Shown in pieces: positions 23,848 to 33,479 of a stretch of 64,000 nt of DNA. How positions within the stretch are numbered: position 1 is the stretch's first letter; every line of letters starts with the position of its first letter. Location of the stretch: the NCBI RefSeq assembly GCF_049723905.1, contig NZ_JBJKFD010000001.1, positions 310,001 through 374,000 on the forward strand, read 5' to 3'. The stretch comes from G963665185 sp049723905 (GTDB lineage: Bacteria > Desulfobacterota > Desulfovibrionia > Desulfovibrionales > Desulfovibrionaceae). The notes under the pieces were generated by a model that saw nothing but the letters and a program-made list of their open reading frames with translations, ran no database searches and had not been told where the DNA came from. The translations under genes and the position numbers were made by a program.

Positions 23848-25791
23848 CTATTGTTTCATTACTGCTTGCACGGCTCGACGGATTCCATCCTTATCCAACC
23901 CCATGGTCTCACGAAGTTGCTTTTGTTTGCCGTGTTCCACAAAGACATCGGGAAGGCCCACACGTTTGATGTGCAAACCGTCCAATGCGTCGTTGTCCGC
24001 AAGCATTTCCATAATGGCTGAGCTGAAGCCACCAGCCAGAGCATTTTCTTCTGCAACAACAATGTGCTTGAAGCGTTCAGCCAGTTCCAGAAGTTGTTTT
24101 TCGGGTAAAGGTTTAACAAATCGAGCGTTGAAAACAGACACTCCAAGCCCTGCTTCGGCCTTCAATTCCTCGGCTGCTTCAATGGCAGGGTAGACACGGC
24201 TGCCAATGGCTACAATGAGGACATCATCCCCTTCATGCAGCAGTTCACCCACCCCCAATGGGAGTGGCGTGGGCTCACCGGAAAAATCGGTCCCTACACC
24301 AACTCCACGCGGGTAGCGTACTGCAGCCGGACCGTTAAGGGCCAAAGCCGTTGCCATCATATCACGCAGTTCAACTTCGTCCTTGGGAGCCATTACCGTG
24401 ATATTCGGAATGTGCCTCAAATAGGAGAGATCAAAGGCCCCATGGTGCGTGGCCCCATCCTCTCCGACCAGTCCGCCGCGATCCAGACAGAAGGTGACAG
24501 GCAGGTTTTGCAGGCAGACGTCGTGCACAATCTGGTCATACGACCTTTGAAGAAATGTCGAGTAGATGGCGACTACTGGTTTGTATCCCTGGGAAGCCAG
24601 ACCGGCCGCAAAGGTCACTGCGTGTTGTTCACATATCCCCACGTCTACAAAACGATCGGGGTATTTATTCGCGAATGCCGAAATGCCGGTTCCCTCAGGC
24701 ATTGCAGCTGTTATTGCAATGAGCTTATCGTCTTTATCCGCCAATTTACAAAGAGTTTTTCCAAAGACATCCGTGTACGAAGGCAGGGAACAGCCGGAAA
24801 ATTTTCGGGCCTTGCCTGTTTCCGGTTCAAAACAGCCCACGCCGTGAAAATAGGTGGGGTTGTTTTCGGCCGGGGCATAGCCTTTGCCCTTTTGGGTGAG
24901 CACGTGGATGAGGGTTGGGCCGGAGAGCTCTTTGACCTGCTGGAATACGTGAACCAAGTCTTTGATGTCGTGCCCGTCGATGGGGCCCACATAGTTGAAC
25001 CCGAAGGCCTGGAAGAGCATACCCGGAGTAAAGACTCCCTTGAAGGCGTCTTCACTACGCCGGGCGTAGGTGTACAGCTCTTCGCCAATGCGCGGGATAC
25101 TGCGAATGCGGTTCTCGAATTCCTTTTTCAGCCGCATGAGCCAGGGCTTGGAGAGGTTGCGGGAAAGAAATCGGGAAAGAGCGCCGACATTGCGCGAAAT
25201 AGACATTTCATTGTCGTTGAGTACGACAATGAGATCGCGCTCCATGCCGCCCACCTGGTTCAGCCCCTCATAGGCAAGGCCTGCAGTCATGGAACCGTCG
25301 CCGATGACAGCCACCACCTTGTGGTCTTCTCCTGCCAGGTCACGCGCAACAGCCATGCCCAATGCCGCGGAGATAGACGTGCTGGAATGGCCCACACCAA
25401 AGTGATCGTAGACCGGATTTTCCGAGGGTCTTGGAAAACCGCTGATGCCCCCAAACTGGCGGAGTGTATGAAATTTGTTCAAGCGCCCGGTGAGAATCTT
25501 GTGAGCATATGCCTGATGCCCCACATCCCAGACAAATTTGTCCACCTTGGGATTGAACACATTGTAAAGAGCAAGGGTCAGCTCGACCACCCCCAATCCC
25601 GGGGCCAGATGTCCGCCGGTGTGGGAAACCGTGTCGATGATGACCTTGCGTATTTCATCAGCAACCTGCTCCATTTCGTCCACCCCAAGCTCACGGATAT
25701 CGTCCGGGGAGGCAATGGTCGGCAGAATTGCCGGATGTGTTTCAATCGTGTCTGGTAGCTGATCTGCCATGGGGGCTTCGCTCTGATTCAT
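23848..25791 (-). CDS. dxs: 1-deoxy-D-xylulose-5-phosphate synthase
   Basis: 647 residues, standard length. Thiamine diphosphate motif GDGSMTAG...LND (about 160-190), HGAFDLSYLR and MAPKDEVELRDM in the central pyrimidine-binding domain, and a C-terminal transketolase-like domain. It condenses pyruvate with glyceraldehyde 3-phosphate, the first step of the methylerythritol phosphate route to isoprenoids. It is the last gene of the leftward operon that also has ispG and ispA from the same pathway. The N-terminal 20 residues before the core are variable; start taken as the first ATG. Confidence 0.96.
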   Translation of the reverse strand: MNQSEAPMADQLPDTIETHPAILPTIASPDDIRELGVDEMEQVADEIRKVIIDTVSHTGGHLAPGLGVVELTLALYNVFNPKVDKFVWDVGHQAYAHKILTGRLNKFHTLRQFGGISGFPRPSENPVYDHFGVGHSSTSISAALGMAVARDLAGEDHKVVAVIGDGSMTAGLAYEGLNQVGGMERDLIVVLNDNEMSISRNVGALSRFLSRNLSKPWLMRLKKEFENRIRSIPRIGEELYTYARRSEDAFKGVFTPGMLFQAFGFNYVGPIDGHDIKDLVHVFQQVKELSGPTLIHVLTQKGKGYAPAENNPTYFHGVGCFEPETGKARKFSGCSLPSYTDVFGKTLCKLADKDDKLIAITAAMPEGTGISAFANKYPDRFVDVGICEQHAVTFAAGLASQGYKPVVAIYSTFLQRSYDQIVHDVCLQNLPVTFCLDRGGLVGEDGATHHGAFDLSYLRHIPNITVMAPKDEVELRDMMATALALNGPAAVRYPRGVGVGTDFSGEPTPLPLGVGELLHEGDDVLIVAIGSRVYPAIEAAEELKAEAGLGVSVFNARFVKPLPEKQLLELAERFKHIVVAEENALAGGFSSAIMEMLADNDALDGLHIKRVGLPDVFVEHGKQKQLRETMGLDKDGIRRAVQAVMKQ

Positions 25792-25935
25792 ATTTATCTT
25801 TATACCATTTATGGGCAGGTTATCTCACCCGCAAACCGAGTCACAATGTTGTGTGAAACGCGCACTGCTGCGTCGGACCTTTTGTTGCTGGCTGCCGTGT
25901 TGGATTGAATTTTACGGAAAGCGAACAATGGAATT

Positions 25936-26823
25936 TCAGTTCGCCCTGTCCACAATGTATTGTGCCAAATCTCCAAGCGTTTCAGCCTGCTCACCTGTAT
26001 AGCCAGCCAGGCATTCCTTGGCTTTTTCCACATACTTGGCAGCCAGTTCACGGCTTTCTTCCAGCCCCAGAAGGCTTGGGTAAGTGGCTTTGCCCATACC
26101 CACGTCACTGCCCACGGGTTTTCCCAACGTTTTTTCGTCCCCGACAATGTCGAGAATGTCGTCGACAATCTGGAACGCGGCACCAATCATTGTGCCGTAC
26201 GTATGGGCATTTTGCCTGTCTTTTTCCTGCGCTCCGGCCAAAGCCGTTCCGCATGTGCAGGAAGCCTGCAGAATGGCGCCGGTTTTCATGGCGTGCATCT
26301 GCTTTAATTCGGCAATGCCGACTTCTTCCGCATCGGTGAAAAGCATGTCCAAATCCTGGCCGCCCACCATTCCGCCTGCACCTGCTGCCTGGGCAAGCAA
26401 ACGCGAGGCATCGAGGATATTGGCGGCAGGGATATCTGTCGAGGCCTCGAACATGCTCACAAAGGCCTCGGTAAGCAGGCCATCCCCGGCAAGTATGGCT
26501 GTGGCTTCACCGAAAACCTTATGGTTGGATGGCTTGCCCCTGCGCAGATCATCATCATCCATGGCTGGGAGGTCATCGTGAATCAGCGAGTATGTATGGA
26601 TCATCTCGATGGAGGCGGCAAAGGGGAGGGCATGTTCGCGTTTCACTCCGAACAATTCGGCCCACAGCAGGCAAATGACGGGGCGGATGCGTTTTCCGCC
26701 AGCCATCAGGCTGTATTGCATGGCTTCCTTCAACCGTTTGGGAATACGCCGATCCTCCAAACAGGTGACGAGATATCCTTCGACTGTCTGCGTATATGGT
26801 GCAATACGTTCCTTAATCGTCAT
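25936..26823 (-). CDS. ispA: Polyprenyl (farnesyl/geranylgeranyl) diphosphate synthase
   Basis: 295 residues. First aspartate-rich motif DDLPAMDDDDLRRG (about 84-97) and second motif QIVDDILD (about 219-226) bind the magnesium-diphosphate groups. GGKRIRP (about 43) is also present. It condenses IPP with allylic diphosphates. The start overlaps the xseB stop by 11 bases, an arrangement common in proteobacteria (xseB-ispA-dxs). Chain length, C15 or C20, cannot be set from sequence by eye. Confidence 0.93.
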   Translation of the reverse strand: MTIKERIAPYTQTVEGYLVTCLEDRRIPKRLKEAMQYSLMAGGKRIRPVICLLWAELFGVKREHALPFAASIEMIHTYSLIHDDLPAMDDDDLRRGKPSNHKVFGEATAILAGDGLLTEAFVSMFEASTDIPAANILDASRLLAQAAGAGGMVGGQDLDMLFTDAEEVGIAELKQMHAMKTGAILQASCTCGTALAGAQEKDRQNAHTYGTMIGAAFQIVDDILDIVGDEKTLGKPVGSDVGMGKATYPSLLGLEESRELAAKYVEKAKECLAGYTGEQAETLGDLAQYIVDRAN

Positions 26824-27043
26824 TTTCAGACTCCACAGGGCTGAATTGTGTGAGCAGGCCCTCTTGGTACATTGTGACTTCGTTTTTGGCGTTTTCCAGC
26901 GTTGTGCGACAGGACTTTGCCAGACTCAGTCCTTCCTTGTACAGGGCAACTCCCTGTTCAAGGGGAAGTTCGCCATTTTCTAAAGCGTCCACTATGGTAC
27001 GCAGACGGGCAAGTTGATCTTCAAAATTTGTTTTTTCGCTCAT
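26813..27043 (-). CDS. xseB: Exodeoxyribonuclease VII small subunit
   Basis: 76 residues. Family pattern FEDQLARLRTIVDALENGEL, then LEQGVALYKEGLSLAKSCR; two long helices that bind the large subunit XseA. It overlaps ispA downstream and the M23 peptidase gene upstream. XseA lies two genes further upstream in the same operon. Confidence 0.93.
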   Translation of the reverse strand: MSEKTNFEDQLARLRTIVDALENGELPLEQGVALYKEGLSLAKSCRTTLENAKNEVTMYQEGLLTQFSPVESENDD

Positions 27044-27942
27044 GATGCGGTTTTCTCTTTTCCGAATTCAGGAGTGAACAAAGGCAACGGGTTGGAACTT
27101 TGGCCAGCGGAAAATATGCTCAGATGCAGATGCGGTCCTGTTACCCGACCGGTACTGCCTACCAGCCCGATGACCTCCCCCTTGCTTACCATGGCTCCCT
27201 GCTTCACTTTGATCTTGGACATATGGCAGTACATGCTGATGAGTCCCTGCCCGTGGTCGATGAAAACGGTGTTGCCACCAAAGTAGAATTTGCCTTTCAG
27301 AACAACGCGTCCGGCATTGACCGCTTTGATGGGCGTACCCTTTGCCCCTCGCAGGTCAACGCCCCGGTGCGGAGAACGGGGCTGCTCGTTGTAAAAGCGG
27401 CGCAAGCCGTATTCGCTGCTGATGCCCCCTTTCACAGGCCGGGTAAACGGTAAGGACCAGTACCTTTCCGGCGTCAGCGTTGCAAGGGCTTTCCCCATCA
27501 GGCGGGACTCCTTTTGGATTTTACCCAGCGACTTTTTCGAAGGATTCACCATCTTTTTGGCAACCGCAAGGTGCTGTTCCTTATATTTTTTCGGCTCCAC
27601 CTGTATGGTGCGTTTCAGGGAAGATTGAACCTTGCCCACGGTTGCTGAAAATCCAAGGGATTGGGGGCCGGGCTTGGAATATTTGACATCCGTGCCCAGA
27701 ATTGCGCTCGCCGTATAGCCTTGCTTGGTTTTATCCACCTGCAGCGGAATGGTCTTGTTCAGCCAGACGAGTTTTGCATTCGCAAGAGAAAGATCGGAAC
27801 GAACCCGCACTACGAATGCTTCGCCCCAAGACACGGAGGATGGGGCTTGGAATGTTATGTCGGCTTGAGCGGTAAGAGGAGAAGCAAAGGAGAGGAGCAG
27901 AAGAAGGAGAAAAAGAAAAGGGATACGACGGTGTATGGTCAT
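27040..27942 (-). CDS. M23 (LytM-type) peptidoglycan endopeptidase or activator
   Basis: 300 residues with a signal peptide (1-26) for export. Residues about 160-295 form a LytM/M23 domain with the zinc ligands of RSPHRGVDLRG and GPHLHLSIF both present, so it is probably an active endopeptidase rather than an inactive EnvC-like activator. The N-terminal region is an immunoglobulin-like beta domain. It overlaps xseA upstream by four bases and xseB downstream by four. A cell-wall hydrolase inside an exonuclease VII gene pair is a peculiarity of the operon, possibly a lineage trait. Confidence 0.88.
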   Translation of the reverse strand: MTIHRRIPFLFLLLLLLSFASPLTAQADITFQAPSSVSWGEAFVVRVRSDLSLANAKLVWLNKTIPLQVDKTKQGYTASAILGTDVKYSKPGPQSLGFSATVGKVQSSLKRTIQVEPKKYKEQHLAVAKKMVNPSKKSLGKIQKESRLMGKALATLTPERYWSLPFTRPVKGGISSEYGLRRFYNEQPRSPHRGVDLRGAKGTPIKAVNAGRVVLKGKFYFGGNTVFIDHGQGLISMYCHMSKIKVKQGAMVSKGEVIGLVGSTGRVTGPHLHLSIFSAGQSSNPLPLFTPEFGKEKTAS

Positions 27943-29321
27943 GATTCATCCTGGGTATCGGTAACAACGGCCTGCACGTTGCCATTGGCTGCGGTGATGC
28001 GTAATCCGTCTCCGGTTTTCACGTCGTCCGGTCCGCGCAGGAACTTGCCGGTCCGGCCAATCTGCACCAGACTGTAGCCACGTGCAAGGGGCTTTTCCGG
28101 GTCCATGGCATGCAGCCTTTCGGTTGTAAGGTCCATTTTGTTTTGTGCGCGCTCCAGGTGCCGGGTCAATGCGTTCTGCAGCCCCTGCTCCAAATTCTGG
28201 ATATGCAGTCTGTCGGCAGTCCATCTCGATGGGCCCCAGACTGTTGCAAGGCGTGCTGTTGTCCTGTCGAGCTCGGTGATTCTGGTTTTGAAAAAACGTG
28301 TACCTGCTTCTGCAAGACGCGTATTCTCTCGTTCGAAACGCTCCAGCAGACGGTCAAGGCGGCGGGCAGGGGAAAGCCATCCCAACCCTTTTTCCTGTGT
28401 GGCAAGGGCTTCCTCTTTTTTTCGCAAAAGCCTCAGCCAGGCGTTTTCAAGTCCCATATCGAGATCGTCCAGGCGTTGCCACAACTCCCGCCGTTCCGGC
28501 CACAAAAGTTGCGCCGCGTGGCTGGGGGTGGCTGCCCGAACATCGGCCACAAGATCGGCTATGGTTACATCAACTTCGTGGCCGACCCCGGAAACTACCG
28601 GAAGGGTAGCCCTGAAAATTGCGTCCGCCACTTCCCGCGTATTGAATGCCCATAAATCTTCCAGAGAGCCGCCTCCACGAATGACGACGGCGGCATCAGC
28701 CCAACCTTCTTCGCAAATATCATCCAGGGCGGAAGCTATCTGTACCGGGGCCTCTCGCCCCTGCACCAGGACAGGGTGGATGTGGATTTGTGCGCCTGTT
28801 CCCCGGCTTTCCGCAATGCGCAGGAAGTCGCGTATGGCGGCTCCCGTGGCAGCCGTAACCACGGCAATGCGACGAGGGGCAGGGGGCAACTCCATCTTGC
28901 GATCGGAATCAAAGTATCCCTGTTCCTTCAATTCCTTTTTCAGCTGTTCAAAAGCCAAGGCCATGGTGCTGGTGCCGACTTCCTGCACAAGTTCTGCAAT
29001 CAGCTGCACAGTGCTGCGCCCGCTGTATACGGACAGCCGTCCCGCGCACATGACTTCCAGTCCGTCTTCCAGAACGTCGGGGCCTCCTTCACAGACTTCG
29101 CCGGTCATGGGGTGGACGCATCCGTCGCCACCTGTCCACTGGCTTTTGCGAAACCAGACCACATTCAGGACCGAGTTACCGTCGCCAAGTGAAAAATAAA
29201 TATGTCCGGAAGCAGGGCGGGACAGGTTGGTCACCTCGCCGCGCACCCATACAAAGGGAAACTGCGCTTCCACAACATCGCGCAGGGCTCCGGAAATTTC
29301 ACTGACGGTAAAGATATGCAT
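27939..29321 (-). CDS. xseA: Exodeoxyribonuclease VII large subunit
   Basis: 460 residues. N-terminal OB-fold (FPFVWVRGEVTNLSRPASGHIYFSL, about 22-46, given in part), then the catalytic core with ARDFLR-type and VVIRGGGSLEDLWAFN segments (about 187-203), and a long coiled-coil region at 270-420. With XseB it degrades single-stranded DNA into oligonucleotides. The start codon follows the proS gene after a terminator-like hairpin, so it may have its own promoter. Confidence 0.94.
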   Translation of the reverse strand: MHIFTVSEISGALRDVVEAQFPFVWVRGEVTNLSRPASGHIYFSLGDGNSVLNVVWFRKSQWTGGDGCVHPMTGEVCEGGPDVLEDGLEVMCAGRLSVYSGRSTVQLIAELVQEVGTSTMALAFEQLKKELKEQGYFDSDRKMELPPAPRRIAVVTAATGAAIRDFLRIAESRGTGAQIHIHPVLVQGREAPVQIASALDDICEEGWADAAVVIRGGGSLEDLWAFNTREVADAIFRATLPVVSGVGHEVDVTIADLVADVRAATPSHAAQLLWPERRELWQRLDDLDMGLENAWLRLLRKKEEALATQEKGLGWLSPARRLDRLLERFERENTRLAEAGTRFFKTRITELDRTTARLATVWGPSRWTADRLHIQNLEQGLQNALTRHLERAQNKMDLTTERLHAMDPEKPLARGYSLVQIGRTGKFLRGPDDVKTGDGLRITAANGNVQAVVTDTQDES

Positions 29322-29353
29322 GGCAGTCCATGCGGGAAAGGAAGGGAAAACGA

Positions 29354-29382
29354 GCGGGAAAACCTGAGTTAGATTTTCCCGC
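29354..29382 (-). terminator. Hairpin between proS and xseA
   Basis: GCGGGAAAA/TTTTCCCGC with an 11-base loop, followed on the minus strand by TCGTTTTCCC. Weak intrinsic terminator or partial terminator that could set the level of the downstream operon. Confidence 0.5.
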
Positions 29383-29482
29383 CCTTCCTGTTCCCGAAGT
29401 TTTTATGTTGGGAATGAACACTTGCCAGCTGGGCCCCTGAGTCCTTGCTTGCAGCGGGGCGGTCGGCCGGAAACCGTCTTTT

Positions 29483-31213
29483 CTACAGCTCCAGGTTCCA
29501 GCCTTCCCATACCTTGGCGCGCCATTCGGACAGTGCCTGTTCGAAGTTTTCGAGGGGCAATTCCGTTTTTTCGCCAGTACGCCTGTCCTTGGCCTCGACA
29601 ATTCCCTTTTCCAGCCCCTTGCCGCCGAGAACGATCTGGATGGGGAAGCCCACCAGATCGGCGTCCTTGAACTTCACTCCCGGCCGTTCGTCACGGTCGT
29701 CGTAAATAGTGTCAATACCGAGCTTGTTCATGGTGTTGTAAAGTTCCTCGGCCTTGGCGTCGACATCCTTGTTTTTGCCGCCCAAGGAAATGACCACGGC
29801 CTCAAAGGGTGCGATGGTGGGCGGGAATATAATGCCGTTTTCATCGTTGTTCTGCTCTATGGCAGAGGCCACGATGCGGGATACGCCGATGCCGTAACAG
29901 CCCATGATCATAACCTGTTCCTTGCCGTTCTCGTCAAGGTACGTGGCGTTCAGGGCCTTGGAGTATTTGGTGCCGAGCTTGAACACATGCCCGACTTCAA
30001 TGCCCTTTTTCAATTCCATGGCAGTGTTGCAGCGAGGGCACGGATCGCCTGCGGCCACATTGCGCAGGTCGGCATAGGCGTCGACTTCACAGTCTCGGTT
30101 CAGGTCCAGATGGAGAACGTGGGTATCTGTAGCGTTGGCTCCAGCCACCCAGTCGTTGCCCGACTGCAGGGACAGGTCGGCAATAATGGTATCCACCTTG
30201 AGTCCAGCGGGACCGGCGAACCCGACTTCCGCCTTGGTCCATTCCTTTACCTGTTCGGGCGAGGCCAGCTGGATGTCGGTGGCGTCGAAATAGTTTTTCA
30301 GCTTGATCTCATTGAGTTCATGGTCGCCCCGAACCAGTGCGGCAACGGCTTTGCCGTCGACCTCGAAAAGCAGCGTCTTGAGAACCTGCTGTGGTGTGGT
30401 TTTGAGGAATGCGGCGACCTCTTCCACCGTATGCTGTGCAGGGGTGTCCACCTTTTCCATGGGAGGGCAGGGGGAAGGCTGTGTGGCCTCTACGGGGGCG
30501 GAAACCGCTTTTTCCTGGTTGGCTGCGTATTCACAGGCAGGGCAGGTGGCTATGGTATCCTCGCCAGTATCCGCAAGCACCATGAATTCGTGCGAAAAAC
30601 TGCCGCCAATGGAGCCGGAATCGGCCTCTACAGGCTTGAAGTCGAGCCCGAGGCGTTTAAACGCAGCAACATAAGCATTGAACATGGCCTTGTAGGAGGT
30701 TTCCGCTCCGGTTTCGTCGCGGTCGAACGAATAGCCATCCTTCATAACGAATTCACGGCAGCGCATCAGTCCGAAGCGAGGACGGATTTCATCACGGAAC
30801 TTGGTCTGAATTTGGTACAGGTTCAGAGGGAGCTGACGGTAGGAACGGACTTCGCCCCGTACCAGATCGGTAACCACTTCCTCGTGCGTGGGGCCAAGGC
30901 AGAAGTCACTGTCTTTGCGGTCTTTGATACGCAGAAGTTCTCGTCCGTAAAAATCCCAGCGTCCCGATTCCTTCCACAGCTCGGCAGGCTGCACCATGGG
31001 CATGAGGATTTCCAGGGCTCCGGCCCGGTTCATTTCCTCACGGACGATGGCCGCGACCTTGTTCAGCGAGCGCAGGCCCAGAGGCAGAAAAGTATACATG
31101 CCGCTGGTAAGTTGGCGGATGAATCCGGCGCGGGCCAGCAGCTTGTGGCTGATGACCTCTGCGTCGCGCGGCGCTTCTTTGAGAGTGGGTATGTAGCTTG
31201 CACTCCAACGCAT
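29483..31213 (-). CDS. proS: Prolyl-tRNA synthetase, bacterial type with editing domain
   Basis: 576 residues. Class II catalytic core with the three motifs, including CLGPTHEEVVTDL (about 141-153) and GCYGIGVSR (about 445). Residues about 235-390 are the inserted YbaK-like editing domain that removes alanine from tRNA-Pro. The C-terminal anticodon-binding domain follows (about 475-576). It lies two bases downstream of ispG in the leftward operon. Confidence 0.96.
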   Translation of the reverse strand: MRWSASYIPTLKEAPRDAEVISHKLLARAGFIRQLTSGMYTFLPLGLRSLNKVAAIVREEMNRAGALEILMPMVQPAELWKESGRWDFYGRELLRIKDRKDSDFCLGPTHEEVVTDLVRGEVRSYRQLPLNLYQIQTKFRDEIRPRFGLMRCREFVMKDGYSFDRDETGAETSYKAMFNAYVAAFKRLGLDFKPVEADSGSIGGSFSHEFMVLADTGEDTIATCPACEYAANQEKAVSAPVEATQPSPCPPMEKVDTPAQHTVEEVAAFLKTTPQQVLKTLLFEVDGKAVAALVRGDHELNEIKLKNYFDATDIQLASPEQVKEWTKAEVGFAGPAGLKVDTIIADLSLQSGNDWVAGANATDTHVLHLDLNRDCEVDAYADLRNVAAGDPCPRCNTAMELKKGIEVGHVFKLGTKYSKALNATYLDENGKEQVMIMGCYGIGVSRIVASAIEQNNDENGIIFPPTIAPFEAVVISLGGKNKDVDAKAEELYNTMNKLGIDTIYDDRDERPGVKFKDADLVGFPIQIVLGGKGLEKGIVEAKDRRTGEKTELPLENFEQALSEWRAKVWEGWNLEL

Positions 31214-31215
31214 TG

Positions 31216-32316
31216 TTATTCCCCTTGTGTCTTGTTTTCTTTGGTGAATTTTTCGATTTCTTCCATAAACGCGGCAAGCAGGGTGTCGCGGTCGCCGCGC
31301 ACGCTGCGGATAACTTCACCCTTGCGAAAAATAATCCCCTTGTCGCGTCCTCCGGCAATGCCGATGTCTGCCTCGCGGGCCTCTCCCGGGCCGTTGACCG
31401 GGCAGCCCATGACGGCAACCTTGAATATTTCCTGGATCGGTTCCAGGCGCTGTTCGACCTCCTGGGCCAGGCCGATGAGGTCGATCTCCGTGCGTCCGCA
31501 GGTTGGGCACGAAACAATTTCCGGCCCACGGGCCCGGATATCCAGGGAACGGAGCAATTCCCAGGCCACGAGCATTTCCTTGACCGGGTCGTGCGTCAGA
31601 GACACCCGCAGAGTATCGCCGATCCCTTCGGACAAAAGCAGGCCGAGTCCCACGGATGATTTGACCGTGCCGCGTACCAGGGTACCAGCTTCAGTCACCC
31701 CGATATGCAGCGGGTACTCGCACCGGTCGGCCATCAGCCGGTAGGCGGCCACAGTGCCGGGAACCGATGACGATTTAAGGGAAATTTTGATTTGGTCGAA
31801 GTTGCGTTTTTCCAACAGATGAACGTGGTGGAGTGCACTCTCAACCATGGCTTCCGGTGTGGGGCCGCCAAAACGTTCCAGCAGTTTTTTTTCTACCGAT
31901 CCGGAGTTCACGCCGATGCGTATGGGCAAACCCTTGTCTTTGGCAGCGTCCACCACGCGGTCAACCTTGTCGTCGCCCCCGATGTTTCCGGGATTGATGC
32001 GTAGCCCGTGGATGCCTGCTTCTGCGGCGGCCAGTGCCAAACGGTAGTCGAAGTGGATATCCGCAACCAAGGGCACGCTTGTCCTGCTGATGATTTCCGG
32101 AAGCGCGGCAGCGTCCTTTTCATCACGCAGGGCCAGCCGTACTATTTCACACCCGGCCCGCACAAGGTCCTGTATCTGGCAGACGGTGGATTCCACGTCG
32201 CAGGTTTTGGTGTTGGTCATGCTTTGAACGCGTATGGGTTGGCCGTCACCTATGGTAAAGGGACCCAGCCGTATGGGGCGCGTTGTCCGACGAACGGGAG
32301 AAGGCAGGTGCGTCAT
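31216..32316 (-). CDS. ispG: 4-hydroxy-3-methylbut-2-enyl diphosphate synthase
   Basis: 366 residues from the ATG at 32,316; an upstream in-frame extension is not family-like and runs through intergenic DNA. TIM-barrel part with IRVQSMTNTKT (about 26) and the C-terminal [4Fe-4S] part with SCPTCGRTEIDL (about 265) plus a later Cys in MGCPVNGPGE (about 305). It is the penultimate step of the methylerythritol phosphate route and needs reduced ferredoxin or flavodoxin. It is first in the run leading to proS, xseA, ispA and dxs. Confidence 0.95.
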   Translation of the reverse strand: MTHLPSPVRRTTRPIRLGPFTIGDGQPIRVQSMTNTKTCDVESTVCQIQDLVRAGCEIVRLALRDEKDAAALPEIISRTSVPLVADIHFDYRLALAAAEAGIHGLRINPGNIGGDDKVDRVVDAAKDKGLPIRIGVNSGSVEKKLLERFGGPTPEAMVESALHHVHLLEKRNFDQIKISLKSSSVPGTVAAYRLMADRCEYPLHIGVTEAGTLVRGTVKSSVGLGLLLSEGIGDTLRVSLTHDPVKEMLVAWELLRSLDIRARGPEIVSCPTCGRTEIDLIGLAQEVEQRLEPIQEIFKVAVMGCPVNGPGEAREADIGIAGGRDKGIIFRKGEVIRSVRGDRDTLLAAFMEEIEKFTKENKTQGE

Positions 32317-32437
32317 TTGATCTGTTGTCCTGTTTGCAATGGGAGCTGCGAAACGGCTGACGCTTCGCGTCTTGGCTTCCCCATGGGCAAAAATTCTGTT
32401 TGCTGTATAACCATCCCGGAATGATGTTTCCCCGTGG

Positions 32438-33475
32438 CTAATGGGGAGCAGGCACAAAGGCAAGTATTGTTTCCGGGAATTTATCGGTTGCCAGCAGAAA
32501 ACCCATATCATCCAGTTTGACCAATCCTTCCCAGTTTCTTGGTTCGGTAGCCAACTGCAGATTGATTGTTTGTTCCGGGGCGGATGTTCCGTCGGCAGTA
32601 ACACGGAGTTTCACCAACCTCTCCACCTGCGGAAGTCTGGAATGGGTGGCGTTGGGGGAAACACACTCCGCCAGTGGGTCCGGTGCCGGATTGAGCAGCC
32701 ATTTTTCGCCGGGCCAGAAATAGTTGATGACCCAGAAGTTGCCGTCAGCGTCCGTATCGCTGGCGTCCGTGACCCGATATTCCAAGTTGGGAAAAGACAT
32801 GAATCCATTATCGTTGCAGTTGAGGTCGAAAAGGCGCATCTGTGGTTCCGGGGTCACGTTTTTACCGTTTGCTTCAAAAATTGCTCCCACTCGAGTACCG
32901 TCTACCAGCAGGCTTTCCCATGACATGCCCGGCAGTGTTTCCTGCTGACCGATGAGAATGAGGGAATCCGGGTCCAGGGTTAGTGTCTTTCCGTCGGCAG
33001 AAAATTCTCCTTTGATAAGATAGCCCTGTCTTTCTCCGGCTCTTTTGCTTTCAATGGCCAGCCAGGCATTGTCCTCGCGTACGGATATGGCTTCGAATCC
33101 TTCAAAACCGGGGATGAGCGTACGAAGATTCGGTGTGACCAACTGAATGGGAAAAGGGGTAAGAGGGCCATGCGAGGGAGAGACGATGGCGTTGACCACG
33201 TCTCCTTTGGCAAGGCCGAAAAGGCGGGAATACCCTTGAAAATTATCCCAGTCTGGATATTGAGGCAAAAGTATGAGTGTCTCATCATGCCAGGCGAGTC
33301 CGGAAATCTCCGCATCGGTTTCCGAGGCTGGTCCTTTCAGAGCGAGGCGGACGACAACGGCTTCGCCTTCCACGGGTGATGGAATGGGGCAGGTTTGCGG
33401 TTCCTGTTGGGAACAGGCAGCCCCAAGGCAGAGAAAAGCACCAACCAGTACTGCGAGCATAAACGTGCGCTTCAT
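32438..33475 (-). CDS. Lipoprotein of unknown function
   Basis: 345 residues from the ATG at 33,475. Residues 1-20 are a lipoprotein signal with lipobox LGAAC, so the mature protein is lipid-anchored at the outer face of the cell envelope. The rest is beta-rich with repeated acidic and aromatic strands (LRTLIPGFEGFEAISVRED, YWVTDASDTDADGNFWV-like segments), suggestive of a beta-propeller such as the esterase-like phytase family. That call is tentative. It starts four bases after the PP-loop gene ends, so the two are co-transcribed. Confidence 0.7.
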   Translation of the reverse strand: MKRTFMLAVLVGAFLCLGAACSQQEPQTCPIPSPVEGEAVVVRLALKGPASETDAEISGLAWHDETLILLPQYPDWDNFQGYSRLFGLAKGDVVNAIVSPSHGPLTPFPIQLVTPNLRTLIPGFEGFEAISVREDNAWLAIESKRAGERQGYLIKGEFSADGKTLTLDPDSLILIGQQETLPGMSWESLLVDGTRVGAIFEANGKNVTPEPQMRLFDLNCNDNGFMSFPNLEYRVTDASDTDADGNFWVINYFWPGEKWLLNPAPDPLAECVSPNATHSRLPQVERLVKLRVTADGTSAPEQTINLQLATEPRNWEGLVKLDDMGFLLATDKFPETILAFVPAPH

Positions 33476-33479
33476 AAAG

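Noticed and set aside
24235..25758. 507-codon open frame antisense to dxs
   Set aside because: Shadow of dxs, no ribosome site and no recognisable protein pattern.
29987..31744. 585-codon open frame antisense to proS and the end of ispG
   Set aside because: Spans two well-identified genes on the opposite strand and shows no motif of its own.
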